Shown: positions 26,237-35,254, counted from the stretch's first letter. The stretch: DNA of 64,000 bases from JADCRZ01 sp965200945 (GCA_965200945.1 OZ241749.1:1488001-1552000), one strand, 5' to 3'. Numbers and translations are program-made. Notes: generated by a model from the sequence alone, not told the origin.

Positions 26237-27979
26237 TTATACGTTGAGCTTGCTTTTTTGCTGCAGAATAAATTCAGATGTGCGCATGGAGAGCGCAAGG
26301 ATCGTCCAGGTCGGGTTCTTGTCACCCTGCTGCACAAACGAAGAACCGTCGGTCACAAAAAGGTTCTTGCACTCATGGCTCTGGCTCCATTTGTTGAGCA
26401 CCGATTTTTTAGGATCGTCGCCCATCCGCGCGGTACCTACTTCATGAATGATCCGGCCCGGCGCATCCAGTCCGTAGTTGAACTCCGGCCCTGCCGGTCC
26501 GCCCAGCACGATGGCGCCCATGGCATGCATCAGCTCGGCAAATGTATCCTGCATGTGCTTGGCCTGCCTGATCTCGTAATCGCTCCATTTGTAGTGGAAG
26601 CGCAGTACCGGAATACCGAATTTATCGACCGCGCCCGGATCGATCTCGCAATAGTTTTCCTTGAAAGCCAGTCCTACGCCCCTGCCCGACATGCCCACTT
26701 CGGTGCCGTAAAAGCGGCGGTAGTCGTCTTTAAGGGCAGCGCCATATCCGCCGGCTTCTTTCATCTTGCCGTCCCTGCCGGCTACCATGCCATTTACTTT
26801 CGGCACGCTTCTTCCAAAACCATAATAAGGCATGCGCAGACCGCCACCGAACTCAATATGATAGCCGCGGGGGAAATCAAGTTTCTTGTTATCGCCCCAC
26901 CACGGAGAATAAATGTGCAGGCTGCCGACGCCGTCTTCGTTGTACCGCGGGCGGTCGACCAGCTGCGGCAGGATGCCGCTGTAACCAACGCCGGTGGAGT
27001 CATGCAGGTATCTGCCGACCAGTCCGCTGCCGTTGCCCAGTCCGTTGGGGTGCTGTTGCGATTTGGAGTTGAGCATGATGCGGGCCGATTCGCAGGCGCT
27101 GGCGGCCAGGATCACGATCTTTCCGTTGACCTCATACTCCTGCAGGTCGCGTCGGTCGATATAAGACACGCCCTTTGCCTGACCGTTGTTGTCGGTGGTT
27201 ACCTGGCGTACCATGGCGTCGGACACCACTTCGAGGTTACCGGTTTTCATGGCCGGGATCACCAGGGCGGAGGAAGAAGAAAAATCGGCGTACACGGTAC
27301 AGCTGCGTCCGCATTGTCCGCAATAAAAGCACTGTCCGCGGTCTTTGTTGCCGGGCAGTGCCTGCGTAAGTACGGAGCCACGGCCTGGCAGCACGGGTAC
27401 CCCGACGCTGGCGCCGGCTTTCTTGATGTACAGTTCGTTGAGGCGGGGTTTGGGCGGAGTAAGGAAGATGCCATCCGGTTCACTTTCCATGTTCTCGACG
27501 GTTCCATACACGCCGATCATGCGATCGACTTTATCGTAGTAGGGTTTTACTTCATCGTAGGTGATCGGCCAGGCATCGCTGAGGCCGTCATCGGGTTTAA
27601 AATCTTTCGCGCTGAAGCGCAGGGAAATGCGGCCCCAGTGGTTAGTACGCCCGCCAAGCATCCGGGAACGGAACCAGTCGAATTGGGTGTTGTTCAGGTG
27701 CGTGTACGGCTCCCCGTCAATCTCCCATCCGCCGTAGGCTGCATCGAAGTCGCCAAAGGGACGGGTAGTGCCAGCGCCGCGCCGCTGTGAATCGTACGGC
27801 CATTTAAGCTGCAGCGAATCTTTCGCCGGGTCGAAGAAAGGCCCGGCTTCCAGCATCAGCACCTTGAGCCCGGCGGTGGCGAGCTGGTGCCCGGCCATTC
27901 CGCCGCCGGCGCCCGAGCCAACAATAATGACATCGTAAACTTTGGAAGATTTTTTGATCTGCAGTTGTGTAGTCCCCAT
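26237..27979 (-). CDS. GMC family FAD-dependent oxidoreductase (sugar-dehydrogenase type)
   Basis: A 580-residue flavoprotein. I prefer the ATG at 27977-27979 over the GTG at 28024. FAD-binding motif DVIIVGSGAGGGMAGHQLA lies at ~15-33. The C-terminal active site shows IIHEVGTARMGDDP (His) and GDKNPTWTILALSMR (Asn), the GMC catalytic pair. A cysteine cluster CFYCGQCGRSC sits at ~residues 213-223, similar to the iron-sulfur site reported in FAD glucose dehydrogenase and glucoside-3-dehydrogenase catalytic subunits. It has no signal peptide and would be exported as a passenger on the Tat subunit encoded next. Oxidation of a sugar hydroxyl to a keto group is the likely reaction. Confidence 0.9.
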   Translation of the reverse strand: MGTTQLQIKKSSKVYDVIIVGSGAGGGMAGHQLATAGLKVLMLEAGPFFDPAKDSLQLKWPYDSQRRGAGTTRPFGDFDAAYGGWEIDGEPYTHLNNTQFDWFRSRMLGGRTNHWGRISLRFSAKDFKPDDGLSDAWPITYDEVKPYYDKVDRMIGVYGTVENMESEPDGIFLTPPKPRLNELYIKKAGASVGVPVLPGRGSVLTQALPGNKDRGQCFYCGQCGRSCTVYADFSSSSALVIPAMKTGNLEVVSDAMVRQVTTDNNGQAKGVSYIDRRDLQEYEVNGKIVILAASACESARIMLNSKSQQHPNGLGNGSGLVGRYLHDSTGVGYSGILPQLVDRPRYNEDGVGSLHIYSPWWGDNKKLDFPRGYHIEFGGGLRMPYYGFGRSVPKVNGMVAGRDGKMKEAGGYGAALKDDYRRFYGTEVGMSGRGVGLAFKENYCEIDPGAVDKFGIPVLRFHYKWSDYEIRQAKHMQDTFAELMHAMGAIVLGGPAGPEFNYGLDAPGRIIHEVGTARMGDDPKKSVLNKWSQSHECKNLFVTDGSSFVQQGDKNPTWTILALSMRTSEFILQQKSKLNV

Positions 27980-28146
27980 ACGGCTTGTTGTAGGGTTTAA
28001 AGATATTGGATTTTTAGCGTCCACAATATCCGGAAATAAATTTTCCGTCTGTCTCTATCTCCATCACTGCAACAACGCTTGCTTTCTTTTTGTTACGATG
28101 GGGAATGATCCTTGCAAATTATGGATCATACAAATAAAACCATATC

Positions 28147-28989
28147 ATGAGTACTATAACCAACCCCACCTTCCGCCTGGGAGGTGAGAAAGAAATCAAC
28201 CGCCTGGGATATGGCGGCATGCAACTGACCGGAACCGGTGTATTCGGAGAAGTGGCCGACCGCGACAATGCCAGAAAAGTTTTGCAGGAAGCCGTACAGG
28301 CCGGTGTCAGTTTCATCGACACGGCGGAAGCGTATGGCCCGCAACTCAACGAGAGCCTGATTGCCGATTCACTGCATCCTTATTCTGCTGACCTGGTGAT
28401 TGCCACCAAGGGAGGGTTCAGCCGGCCGGGCCCGAACAAATGGGTACCGAATGGCAAGCCTGCCTTTATCAGGGAGAACATCGATGGCAGCCTGAAGCGG
28501 CTCAAGGTAGACCGGATCGATCTCTGGCAGCTGCACCGCTTCGATCCGCAAACTCCGGTCGAAGAAACGCTGGCACCGGTGGTGGAAGCCGTACAGGCCG
28601 GCAAGATCCGGTATGTCGGTTTATCGGAAGTGGATGTCAAGCAGATCGAGCAGGCGGAAAAAATTGTTCCGATCGTATCGGTGCAGAACCTGTACAACCT
28701 GGGCAACCGCAAATGGGACGAAGTGCTTGAATATACCACCGGCCGCGGCATGGCCTTTATTCCCTGGTACCCGCTGGCTTCGGGCCCGCAGACGCTGGAA
28801 GACAAGATCGGCCGCATCGCAGCCGCACACAACGCCACCACCGCCCAGGTCGCGCTGGCCTGGCTCCTGAAGCGCGCAGAGAACATCCTCCTCATCCCCG
28901 GCACCAAATCGGTCGACCACCTGCACGAGAACATGAAAGCCGCAGAGATCGAGCTGAGCGATGAAGAGTTTGAAGAATTGTCGAAGTAA
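28147..28989 (+). CDS. Aldo/keto reductase
   Basis: A 280-residue cytoplasmic NAD(P)H-dependent oxidoreductase of the aldo/keto reductase superfamily. The catalytic tetrad is visible: Asp in FIDTAEAYG, Tyr in the same motif, Lys in VIATKGGF, and His in LWQLHRFD. NADPH-site motifs near the C-terminus read ILLIPGTKSVDHLHENM. It is transcribed away from the GMC set across a 167-bp divergent region. It may reduce sugar-derived carbonyls, but substrate is not determined by the sequence. Confidence 0.9.
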   Translation: MSTITNPTFRLGGEKEINRLGYGGMQLTGTGVFGEVADRDNARKVLQEAVQAGVSFIDTAEAYGPQLNESLIADSLHPYSADLVIATKGGFSRPGPNKWVPNGKPAFIRENIDGSLKRLKVDRIDLWQLHRFDPQTPVEETLAPVVEAVQAGKIRYVGLSEVDVKQIEQAEKIVPIVSVQNLYNLGNRKWDEVLEYTTGRGMAFIPWYPLASGPQTLEDKIGRIAAAHNATTAQVALAWLLKRAENILLIPGTKSVDHLHENMKAAEIELSDEEFEELSK

Positions 28990-29028
28990 GAAAATAAGAT
29001 TCGGTGATTTCTAAAGGCGTGATCGCGT

Positions 29029-29074
29029 CAGGGGTTACAAGCTGTCGACATACCGAGACGGCTTGTAACCCCTG
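29029..29074 (+). terminator. Inverted repeat after the aldo/keto reductase gene
   Basis: CAGGGGTTACAAGC (29029-29042) pairs perfectly with GCTTGTAACCCCTG (29061-29074) around an 18-base loop, 40 bases after the stop codon. No clear U-run follows, so termination is only probable. Confidence 0.45.
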
Positions 29075-29239
29075 TCTATTTCCACGAAGCCCGGGTTGGC
29101 ATGGCAAGGTGAGGAACCGTGTCACGCCTTTCAAAACATTTGCACTTCCGGCAAGATGCATTATTTGAATCAGGCATAATTCCTTCGAATATACAAACTC
29201 ATCGTGGGTGTGTCTATGACCTACCCCTCCCGTAGAGGA

Positions 29240-29289
29240 GATTTGGCTCACAGGAATCCTTTCATCCTGTGTATCACGGTTCAGACAAA
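29240..29289 (-). repeat. TTTGTCTGAACC-type intergenic repeat, copy 4
   Basis: On the minus strand the element reads TTTGTCTGAACC then GTGATACACAGGATGAAAGG and ATTCCTGTG. The head matches the copies after topoisomerase III, and the AGGATGAAAGGATT body fits a repeat pattern I know from many Bacteroidota intergenic regions. Confidence 0.55.
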
Positions 29290-29310
29290 TGACCTGATAT
29301 GCTTTCCGCT

Positions 29311-30897
29311 TCAGAAACTTTGCTTGTCCACTTTCTGCAGCACCTGGTCGGGGATACCTGAAACGTTGCTGGTGTGAAAACCTTCCACGCCCTTTAGCAT
29401 CAGGAGCGGGGCTGCGGAAGCGCGGTGGATAGTGATGTGGGAAAGATCGATCCCTTTTACATCCTCCACCATAATGACAGGGCGCGCTTCTTTTCCGGTA
29501 CAGGAAATTTGTATGTTGCCGAGGTCAATGTTTTTCACATGGCGGATGAAGAACCCGTAGGCAGGCATCACGCCAAATTTTTGCGGCTCGGGATAGGTTT
29601 TTTCGTATTCCGGTACCGCCACCTGGATGCGGGTTGCAGGCGAATCGATGGGCCTGTAATAGATCCTGATATCATGCAGGCTCACGTCTTCGATTTCATG
29701 TCCGGGCAAACCGGCGATCAGGGCAGAGAAATGGGCATCGTTGTTCCAGGAGACCACGTTGCTGATCATTACACGCCGCAATGCGCCTGCAGGAGTGCCT
29801 TCCGGCGCGCGCATGCGGGCGCCCAGCCGCAGGAACAGGGGCGAGTTCACGATGTCGCGCATGGTGATATTGGTAATGGTCACGTCTTCCAGCAGGGCTC
29901 CATCCACCGTTTCAAGGGCCAGGCCCCGGCAAAATTCAAACACACAATTGGAGATCGTTATGTTCTGGAATCCGCCATTCGACTCGGTTCCGAACTTGAT
30001 GCGGCCGGTCGGACCTTCCTGGTCGGGCACCTGGCTGAACTCTTTTCGCTGGTAGGTTCCATTGTAGTAAGTACCCAGATCGTAACCGCTGACCTGGCAA
30101 TTGGTGATGGTGACGTTGCTCGTGGCGCGGTTCTCCCCCAGCGCATAAGAACTCTTCAGGCAAATGGCATCGTCGTACGGTGAGTTTACGGTGCAGTTGG
30201 CGATGCGTACCTGCCGGCAGCAGTCGATGTCCATGCCGTCGCGGTTGGTGTCCATCTTCAGGTTTTCGATGGTGAGGTTGTCTACACCGGTGGCGAGTAT
30301 CCCGAAATGGCCGCCATAGATCACGGTAAAATCTTTCAAGATCACATTCCGGCAAAGCTTCAGGGCGATGGCTTTGTTGGCGCCGCCGTCTGTAAGATAG
30401 GGCCCCGCATGGATGCCCCTCCGCTCCCATCCCTCCCTTGAGGTAAACCCCCGGCTCAGGCCTTTTCCCCAGATCAGTCCGGGCCCCATAATCGAGATGT
30501 TCTCGAGGTTCTCACCCCATATGAGGGAGTTGTGCCAGTGGCTGTGACCAAAATCCTGGAACCGGTCGTTCTTATTCGGTTCCGGATCGTCGTAACGGCC
30601 ACCCGCAGCCGAATCTGCGGCCAGCAGGGTGCACCCCTGGTCGAGGTAGAGGGAGATGTTACTCCGCAGGTGAATGGAATAACTGAGATACACGCCAGCA
30701 GGAAAGAACACTGTTCCGCCTCCGGCTTTCGCAGCCGCTTCCACCGCCGCATTGATCGACCGGGTATCATCGGTTTTAGCGTTGCCTGCAGCGCCGTATG
30801 TGCGTATGTTAAATACGGGCGGAAGGGCTTGCTGCGCATGGCCAGCGAGCGCAGTGGCGAGAAGGAGGATGAACGGAAGTAAATACGATTTTGTCAT
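29311..30897 (-). CDS. GH28 polygalacturonase-like glycoside hydrolase
   Basis: A 528-residue secreted protein (signal TKSYLLPFILLLATALAGHA; ATG at 30895-30897 chosen for it). FNIRTYGAAGNAKTDDTRSI at the mature N-terminus is the usual opening of GH28 right-handed beta-helices. Catalytic-region motifs include NRDGMDIDCCRQVRIANC, SPYDDAICLKSSYAL with the paired Asp, and FGTESNGGFQNITISNC. Pectin backbones (homogalacturonan or rhamnogalacturonan) are the family's usual targets. The gene is transcribed alone on the minus strand, divergent from the SGNH hydrolase gene. Confidence 0.88.
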   Translation of the reverse strand: MTKSYLLPFILLLATALAGHAQQALPPVFNIRTYGAAGNAKTDDTRSINAAVEAAAKAGGGTVFFPAGVYLSYSIHLRSNISLYLDQGCTLLAADSAAGGRYDDPEPNKNDRFQDFGHSHWHNSLIWGENLENISIMGPGLIWGKGLSRGFTSREGWERRGIHAGPYLTDGGANKAIALKLCRNVILKDFTVIYGGHFGILATGVDNLTIENLKMDTNRDGMDIDCCRQVRIANCTVNSPYDDAICLKSSYALGENRATSNVTITNCQVSGYDLGTYYNGTYQRKEFSQVPDQEGPTGRIKFGTESNGGFQNITISNCVFEFCRGLALETVDGALLEDVTITNITMRDIVNSPLFLRLGARMRAPEGTPAGALRRVMISNVVSWNNDAHFSALIAGLPGHEIEDVSLHDIRIYYRPIDSPATRIQVAVPEYEKTYPEPQKFGVMPAYGFFIRHVKNIDLGNIQISCTGKEARPVIMVEDVKGIDLSHITIHRASAAPLLMLKGVEGFHTSNVSGIPDQVLQKVDKQSF

Positions 30898-31049
30898 AAG
30901 GAGATTTTCGGGCCGGTGGCCACAATAAAGATACTCCAAATGCAGCTGCTGCATCTTATCCGGAAACTTACTATAAGGGATTAGGAAAAGCGACAGAAAA
31001 ATCTTCTATTTGTCACCCTGTTTGCATTGGCAATCCGAAATCAGAACAT

Positions 31050-31709
31050 ATGAAAAAAATCTTTGTGGTGGCTGCGCTGCTTGTCTTTTCCTGTTCCCTC
31101 CATGCACAGACGGCACCGCCCTTCTGGCAGGATATCCTGAATTTCAAAAAACAGGATTCGGCCAACCAGCCCCCGGCCAACCCAATCCTGTTAGTAGGCA
31201 GTTCCTCGTTTACCAAATGGACCAACGTGCAACAGGCCTTTCCCGGATATCCCATCATCAACCACGGCTTTGGCGGTTCCATCCTGCTGGATGTGATTCG
31301 CTATGCGTATGAGACCGTCATCCGCTATCATCCCAAACAGGTGCTCATCTACTGCGGCGAAAACGACCTGGCCAGTGCCGACAGCATCACCGCTGAAGAA
31401 GTAATACTTAGGGCAAAGACCTTATACGGCATGCTGCGCACCAACCTGCCGCAGGCAACGATCGATTTTGTTTCTATCAAACCAAGCCCGGTCAGGGCCG
31501 GCATACAGGGGAAAGTGAAAGCGGCAAACAAGGAGCTGAAAAGGTTTTTCAACTCGCAAAAGAACGCGCATTTCATTGACCTCTATGATGCCATGCTCGA
31601 TGCAAAAGGCCAGATGCGTGAAGAGCTGTACGTACAGGATCGCCTGCATATGAAACCGGAAGGCTACGCCATCTGGACGAAGATCATTCAGCCTTACCTG
31701 GTGAAGTAG
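31050..31709 (+). CDS. Secreted SGNH/GDSL-type hydrolase
   Basis: A 219-residue protein with signal peptide MKKIFVVAALLVFSCSLHAQ. Block I is ILLVGSSSFTKW, with GSSS in place of GDSL; block II is INHGFGGSILLDV; block III is VLIYCGENDLA, containing Gly-x-Asn-Asp; and block V is DRLHMKPEGY with the Asp-x2-His pair. The family removes acyl groups from carbohydrates or lipids. Near a polygalacturonase-like gene a sugar acetyl-esterase role is plausible but inferred. It converges tightly with a lipoprotein gene (12 bases apart). Confidence 0.88.
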   Translation: MKKIFVVAALLVFSCSLHAQTAPPFWQDILNFKKQDSANQPPANPILLVGSSSFTKWTNVQQAFPGYPIINHGFGGSILLDVIRYAYETVIRYHPKQVLIYCGENDLASADSITAEEVILRAKTLYGMLRTNLPQATIDFVSIKPSPVRAGIQGKVKAANKELKRFFNSQKNAHFIDLYDAMLDAKGQMREELYVQDRLHMKPEGYAIWTKIIQPYLVK

Positions 31710-31712
31710 GGA

Positions 31713-31745
31713 ACAGCTGATTTATTCCGGCTGTTTGTTTTTCCA
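31713..31745 (+). terminator. Bidirectional terminator between SGNH hydrolase and lipoprotein genes
   Basis: AACAGC (31713-31718) pairs with GCTGTT (31731-31736) and is followed by TGTTTTTCC. The hairpin overlaps the 3' end of the minus-strand gene, so it could serve both. The stem is only six base pairs. Confidence 0.4.
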
Positions 31746-32696
31746 CAACTTGAAATCATCCCAGTACACCTGCAGCACTTTTCCCCGGCTGTTCATGAAT
31801 TCGACCAGGTCGCGTGAGGTATACAGTTTCATCGGATTGAAGTCGCCCACACCGTCGGGCTTCGGGTCTTCGGTATTGTGCGTGATCTTGTGCACATCGA
31901 AGATCACCTGTTTCTTTCCACCGGCAGGTGTAATGGCCATATAAAACCGGCCTGTAATATTGTCCCCTTCCTTAAAATAATATTCCATTGTGAACCATTG
32001 CCCGATGGGCACAGACACGTCTTTGTTCACTTCGGCCCATATGGTCGTGTATTTCTGTTTATCGTCGGGGAACAGCTGGCAGTCTTCCGCATCCAGGATG
32101 AAATGCAGGTTGTCTTCTTTCTCCGTCTGCTTGCCCAGCCCGAGCGTGATCCGGAACCGGTAGGGCACTGTCTGGCTCCAGGTGATGTTATTCCAGAATT
32201 CGGCGATGGTGAGCCAGTGTATGATTTTGGGATATTTCTTTACTTCGTTGAAATCATTTGAAAGAAAGATGCGTTCAGTCTGATAAAACTCGCGCAGGTT
32301 GTTGTTGCCGTATATATTTGCCTGGATGCGGCCGTTGCCGGCATTCACAGTCGGCTCTTTGAGCCGGAAACGAAGCACATGATTGGCCGGATTACCAGGT
32401 TCGGAAATAATGTCCGCCCGCCGTTTGAGCGTGTCACCCACGCCATACTGGATGCCGAAGCTGCCGATGTTTGTGTAGTTGTCAAGATCGGAGGTCCATT
32501 CACTGTGGCCTGACAGCGATTTGTCGAGCCCGTAGATGTCGGCTGATTCGCTTCTGTTCTGTTCCAGATGCGAGCCGGGCTCGAACCCGGACTGAAAGAT
32601 GAGTTGTCCGTTCAGTGACTCCCTGCGGGCGATCTTACGGGTTGAACAGGCGGCGAGCATACAGCAGCAGAGGGCAACGGCAAAACAACGCATCAT
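31722..32696 (-). CDS. Secreted lipoprotein, possibly concanavalin-like polysaccharide-binding or lyase fold
   Basis: A 324-residue protein with lipobox signal MMRCFAVALCCCMLAACSTR; start at the first of two ATGs (32694-32696). The body is strand-rich: LIFQSGFEPGSHLEQ, NHVLRFRLKEP, PYRFRITLGLGKQ, QWFTMEYYFKEGD, RFYMAITPAGGKKQVIFDV and VLQVYWDDFKLWKN. This pattern (measured width of dress around WFTMEYYFK and a closing YWDDFK) resembles jelly-roll polysaccharide lyases such as heparin-lyase-like families, but I cannot confirm catalytic residues. It may be only a glycan-binding protein. Confidence 0.55.
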   Translation of the reverse strand: MMRCFAVALCCCMLAACSTRKIARRESLNGQLIFQSGFEPGSHLEQNRSESADIYGLDKSLSGHSEWTSDLDNYTNIGSFGIQYGVGDTLKRRADIISEPGNPANHVLRFRLKEPTVNAGNGRIQANIYGNNNLREFYQTERIFLSNDFNEVKKYPKIIHWLTIAEFWNNITWSQTVPYRFRITLGLGKQTEKEDNLHFILDAEDCQLFPDDKQKYTTIWAEVNKDVSVPIGQWFTMEYYFKEGDNITGRFYMAITPAGGKKQVIFDVHKITHNTEDPKPDGVGDFNPMKLYTSRDLVEFMNSRGKVLQVYWDDFKLWKNKQPE

Positions 32697-32895
32697 CGGC
32701 AACTTCTTTCTGTGAAAGGTAGAGAATAAAGCGGGCAATCAAAATTAAGGCGGAGCAGGTAGGGAGATTTTTTTCTATTCCTAACCCTTTTGTCCGGTCT
32801 AAAATTTAGCATTTCAGCCCTTATTTTCAGCCCGGAAAAACGGAAATTGCAGGTTCGTTGCAGGGGCGGAACCCGGCATCGCTTCACATAAAATA

Positions 32896-35019
32896 ATGAA
32901 ACTAATCATCGCAGAGAAACCCTCCGTGGCCCGGGAACTGGCCCGCATCTTCAAAGCCACGGGGCGCAAAGACGGATACATTGACGGGGGCAATTACTGT
33001 TTCACATGGGCCTTCGGTCACCTCATACAGCTGGCTTCTCCCGAAGCCTATGGGTTTACCGGATGGAAAGCCGACAACCTGCCCATGCTGCCTGAACGCT
33101 TCAAGCTGACCGTGCGGCAGGAAAAAACCAAGAAAGGATTCAAGCCGGACGAAGGGGTCGAAAAGCAGCTCAAGATCATAGGGGAACTGTTCGACAAAGC
33201 AACGGAAATCATCGTGGCCACCGATGCCGGACGGGAAGGCGAGCTTATCTTCCGTTATATCTATCATCACCTTAAATGCACCAAACCCTTCAAGCGGCTG
33301 TGGATATCATCCCAGACGGATGAAGCCATCAAAGACGGTTTCCGCAAGCTGCAGCCCGGCGCCGATTACGACACGCTTTTCCATTCGGCGCAGTGCCGTT
33401 CCGAATCCGACTGGCTGGTCGGACTCAATGCCACCCAGGCACTCACCATCGCTGCGGGGCACCAGTCGGTGCTGTCTCTAGGCCGGGTGCAAACCCCCAC
33501 CCTGGCCATGATCTGCGCCCGATACCTCGAGAACAAGGATTTTGTGCCGGAAACCTATTTCCAAGTCAGCATCCAGCTGGTCAAGGATGGCATTAAATTC
33601 AAAGCGCTTTCGCAGGACTCGTTCAAAACAAAAGCCGCCGCGGAAGAGGTGCTGAAAAAAGTACAGGATGTGAAAGCCGGGTTCGAAAAGGGCGGTTTAA
33701 TTCAAAAGGTGGAGATCAAACCGCGGGTAGAGCAGCCTCCGCTCCTGCACGACCTGAGCAGCCTGCAGCAGGAAGCCAACCGCCGCAAAGGATTTACCGC
33801 CGAGGAAACGCTCAACCTCGCACAGGGCCTGTACGAAGCAAAACTGATCACTTATCCCCGAACCTCCAGCCGCTATATCGGCGATGATGTGTTCGCCACC
33901 ATCCCTTCCCTGCTCAACACGCTGAAGTTGCACCCCACGCTCGGCAAGCACGCCGCTTTCCTGCTGGGCACCACCCTCAACAAAAAGAGTGTCAATGGCA
34001 ACAAGGTCACCGATCACCATGCCCTGCTCACCACCACGAACAGGCCATCGGGTCTCAACGCGAACCAGCTGGCCGTGTATGAGATGGTCGCGGCCCGGGT
34101 GGTGGAAGCATTTCATAAGGAATGCGTGAAGGAGGTGACAAGCATCCTGGTAGAATCGGGCGCCTTGTTCAAGGCGTCCGGTACGGTTATAAAATCGGCA
34201 GGCTGGCGGGAAGTGCTGGGCGAAAAGGAGGAGGAAAAAGAAGATGATCTGAATCCTGCGCTGCCGAAGCTGGTGCAGGGAGAGAGCCTGCCGGTGATCG
34301 ACAAAGCAGTGCTGGAAAAGCAGACCAAACCAAAGCCCCTGTATAACGAGGCGAGTTTGCTGAAAGCCATGGAAACATCCGGCAAGGAGATCGAAGACGA
34401 AGAGCTCAGGCAGGCCATGAAAGATTCCGGGCTGGGCACCCCCGCTACCCGCGCGGCCATCATCGAGACCCTGCTGAAAAGAAACTATATCCTGCGCGAG
34501 AAAAAGACGCTGGTACCTACTTCCACGGGACTGGCCGTGTACAACCTGGTGAAAACAAAAAAGATCGCGCAGGCGGAGCTAACGGGTCAGTGGGAAAAAC
34601 GGCTGGAAGAAATACGCAAAGGGGCGTCGGTAAGTGATTTCAAGGCGGAGATACGGCGGTATACGCGGGAGATCACTACGGAGCTGCTGCAATCGGGCCG
34701 GGGCATCCGGGACGCGCTTGCGGCGGCCGCCAACGAAGGCCGCCCGGCCTGTCCGATGTGCAAACAGGGCTTTATCCATTTTCATGAAAAGGCGGCCGGC
34801 TGCAGCCGCTACAAGGAAGGCTGCAATTTCGTGGTGTGGCGCACCATGGCCGGCAAAAAGCTGACCGACAACCAGATCAAAACCCTGATCGAAAAAGGCA
34901 AAACGCCCATTCTCAAAGGCTTCAAGAACAAGTCGGGCCAACCCTTCGAAGCCTCCCTGCACTATAAAGACGGTTCCGTCACGTTCGAATTTGGAAAAGG
35001 CGTTGCCAAGAAAGGGTGA
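32896..35019 (+). CDS. topB: DNA topoisomerase III (type IA)
   Basis: A 707-residue type IA topoisomerase. TOPRIM domain at 1-~140 opens with LIIAEKPSVARELARIF and has the acidic motif ATDAGREGELIFRYIY. The active-site tyrosine is Tyr320 in LITYPRTSSRYI. QQEANRRKGFTAEETLNLAQ and TDHHALLTT are typical core motifs. The C-terminus (~615-650) holds a four-cysteine zinc-finger remnant, CPMC and CSRYKEGC. It relaxes and decatenates DNA, resolving recombination intermediates. It stands alone among metabolic genes. Plasmid or ICE-borne topB genes exist in this phylum, but no other mobile-element genes are seen here. Confidence 0.95.
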   Translation: MKLIIAEKPSVARELARIFKATGRKDGYIDGGNYCFTWAFGHLIQLASPEAYGFTGWKADNLPMLPERFKLTVRQEKTKKGFKPDEGVEKQLKIIGELFDKATEIIVATDAGREGELIFRYIYHHLKCTKPFKRLWISSQTDEAIKDGFRKLQPGADYDTLFHSAQCRSESDWLVGLNATQALTIAAGHQSVLSLGRVQTPTLAMICARYLENKDFVPETYFQVSIQLVKDGIKFKALSQDSFKTKAAAEEVLKKVQDVKAGFEKGGLIQKVEIKPRVEQPPLLHDLSSLQQEANRRKGFTAEETLNLAQGLYEAKLITYPRTSSRYIGDDVFATIPSLLNTLKLHPTLGKHAAFLLGTTLNKKSVNGNKVTDHHALLTTTNRPSGLNANQLAVYEMVAARVVEAFHKECVKEVTSILVESGALFKASGTVIKSAGWREVLGEKEEEKEDDLNPALPKLVQGESLPVIDKAVLEKQTKPKPLYNEASLLKAMETSGKEIEDEELRQAMKDSGLGTPATRAAIIETLLKRNYILREKKTLVPTSTGLAVYNLVKTKKIAQAELTGQWEKRLEEIRKGASVSDFKAEIRRYTREITTELLQSGRGIRDALAAAANEGRPACPMCKQGFIHFHEKAAGCSRYKEGCNFVVWRTMAGKKLTDNQIKTLIEKGKTPILKGFKNKSGQPFEASLHYKDGSVTFEFGKGVAKKG

Positions 35020-35028
35020 TTGGGATAT

Positions 35029-35082
35029 TTTGTCCAAACCAGAACCCAGCCTTATCAACTGATTCGCCTGAGGCAGAGGACT
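35029..35082 (+). repeat. TTTGTCTGAACC-type repeat, copy 1
   Basis: Begins TTTGTCCAAACC and continues AGAACCCAGCC then ATCAACTGATTCGCCTGAGG. Its body matches copy 3 in inverted orientation, so copies 1 and 3 can pair over roughly 40 bases with mismatches. Confidence 0.55.
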
Positions 35083-35101
35083 GAATGGCAGGGTCGCTGT
35101 C

Positions 35102-35140
35102 TTTGTCTGAACCACAAACAAGGGATCAAAAGATTTTGGT
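35102..35140 (+). repeat. TTTGTCTGAACC-type repeat, copy 2
   Basis: Starts with the exact head TTTGTCTGAACC (35102-35113) followed by ACAAACAAGGGATCAAAAG. The body diverges from copies 1 and 3. Confidence 0.5.
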
Positions 35141-35204
35141 TTTTAAACTCCTTCCATCAGGTGAACTGTTTCTTTCGCGAGCGATGGCGTGCGACGGGTG
35201 GGTA

Positions 35205-35254
35205 GATGATGGCAGAGGAATCAGTTAACCTGGCTTGGTTCTGGTTCAGACAAA
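35205..35254 (-). repeat. TTTGTCTGAACC-type repeat, copy 3 (inverted)
   Basis: On the minus strand reads TTTGTCTGAACC, AGAACCAAGCCAGG, TTAACTGATTCCTCTGCC. Head identical to copies 2 and 4; body matches copy 1. Confidence 0.55.

Larger units (their letters stand above)
28990..29310. other. Intergenic region with two hairpins and a repeat
   Basis: No gene was found in these 321 bp between convergent genes. It contains a 14-bp inverted repeat (29029-29074), a short stem CACAGGA/TCCTGTG, and a copy of the TTTGTCTGAACC-type repeat at its right end on the minus strand. Confidence 0.6.

Noticed and set aside
26027..27790. Long plus-strand reading frame (587 codons) across the GMC and small-subunit genes
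   Set aside because: Antisense to two genes with full catalytic motifs; composition is that of a reversed coding strand.
32896..35019. Integrative element suggested by topB
   Set aside because: No integrase, relaxase, tra genes or attachment-site duplications are found around it; topB is also a normal chromosomal gene.
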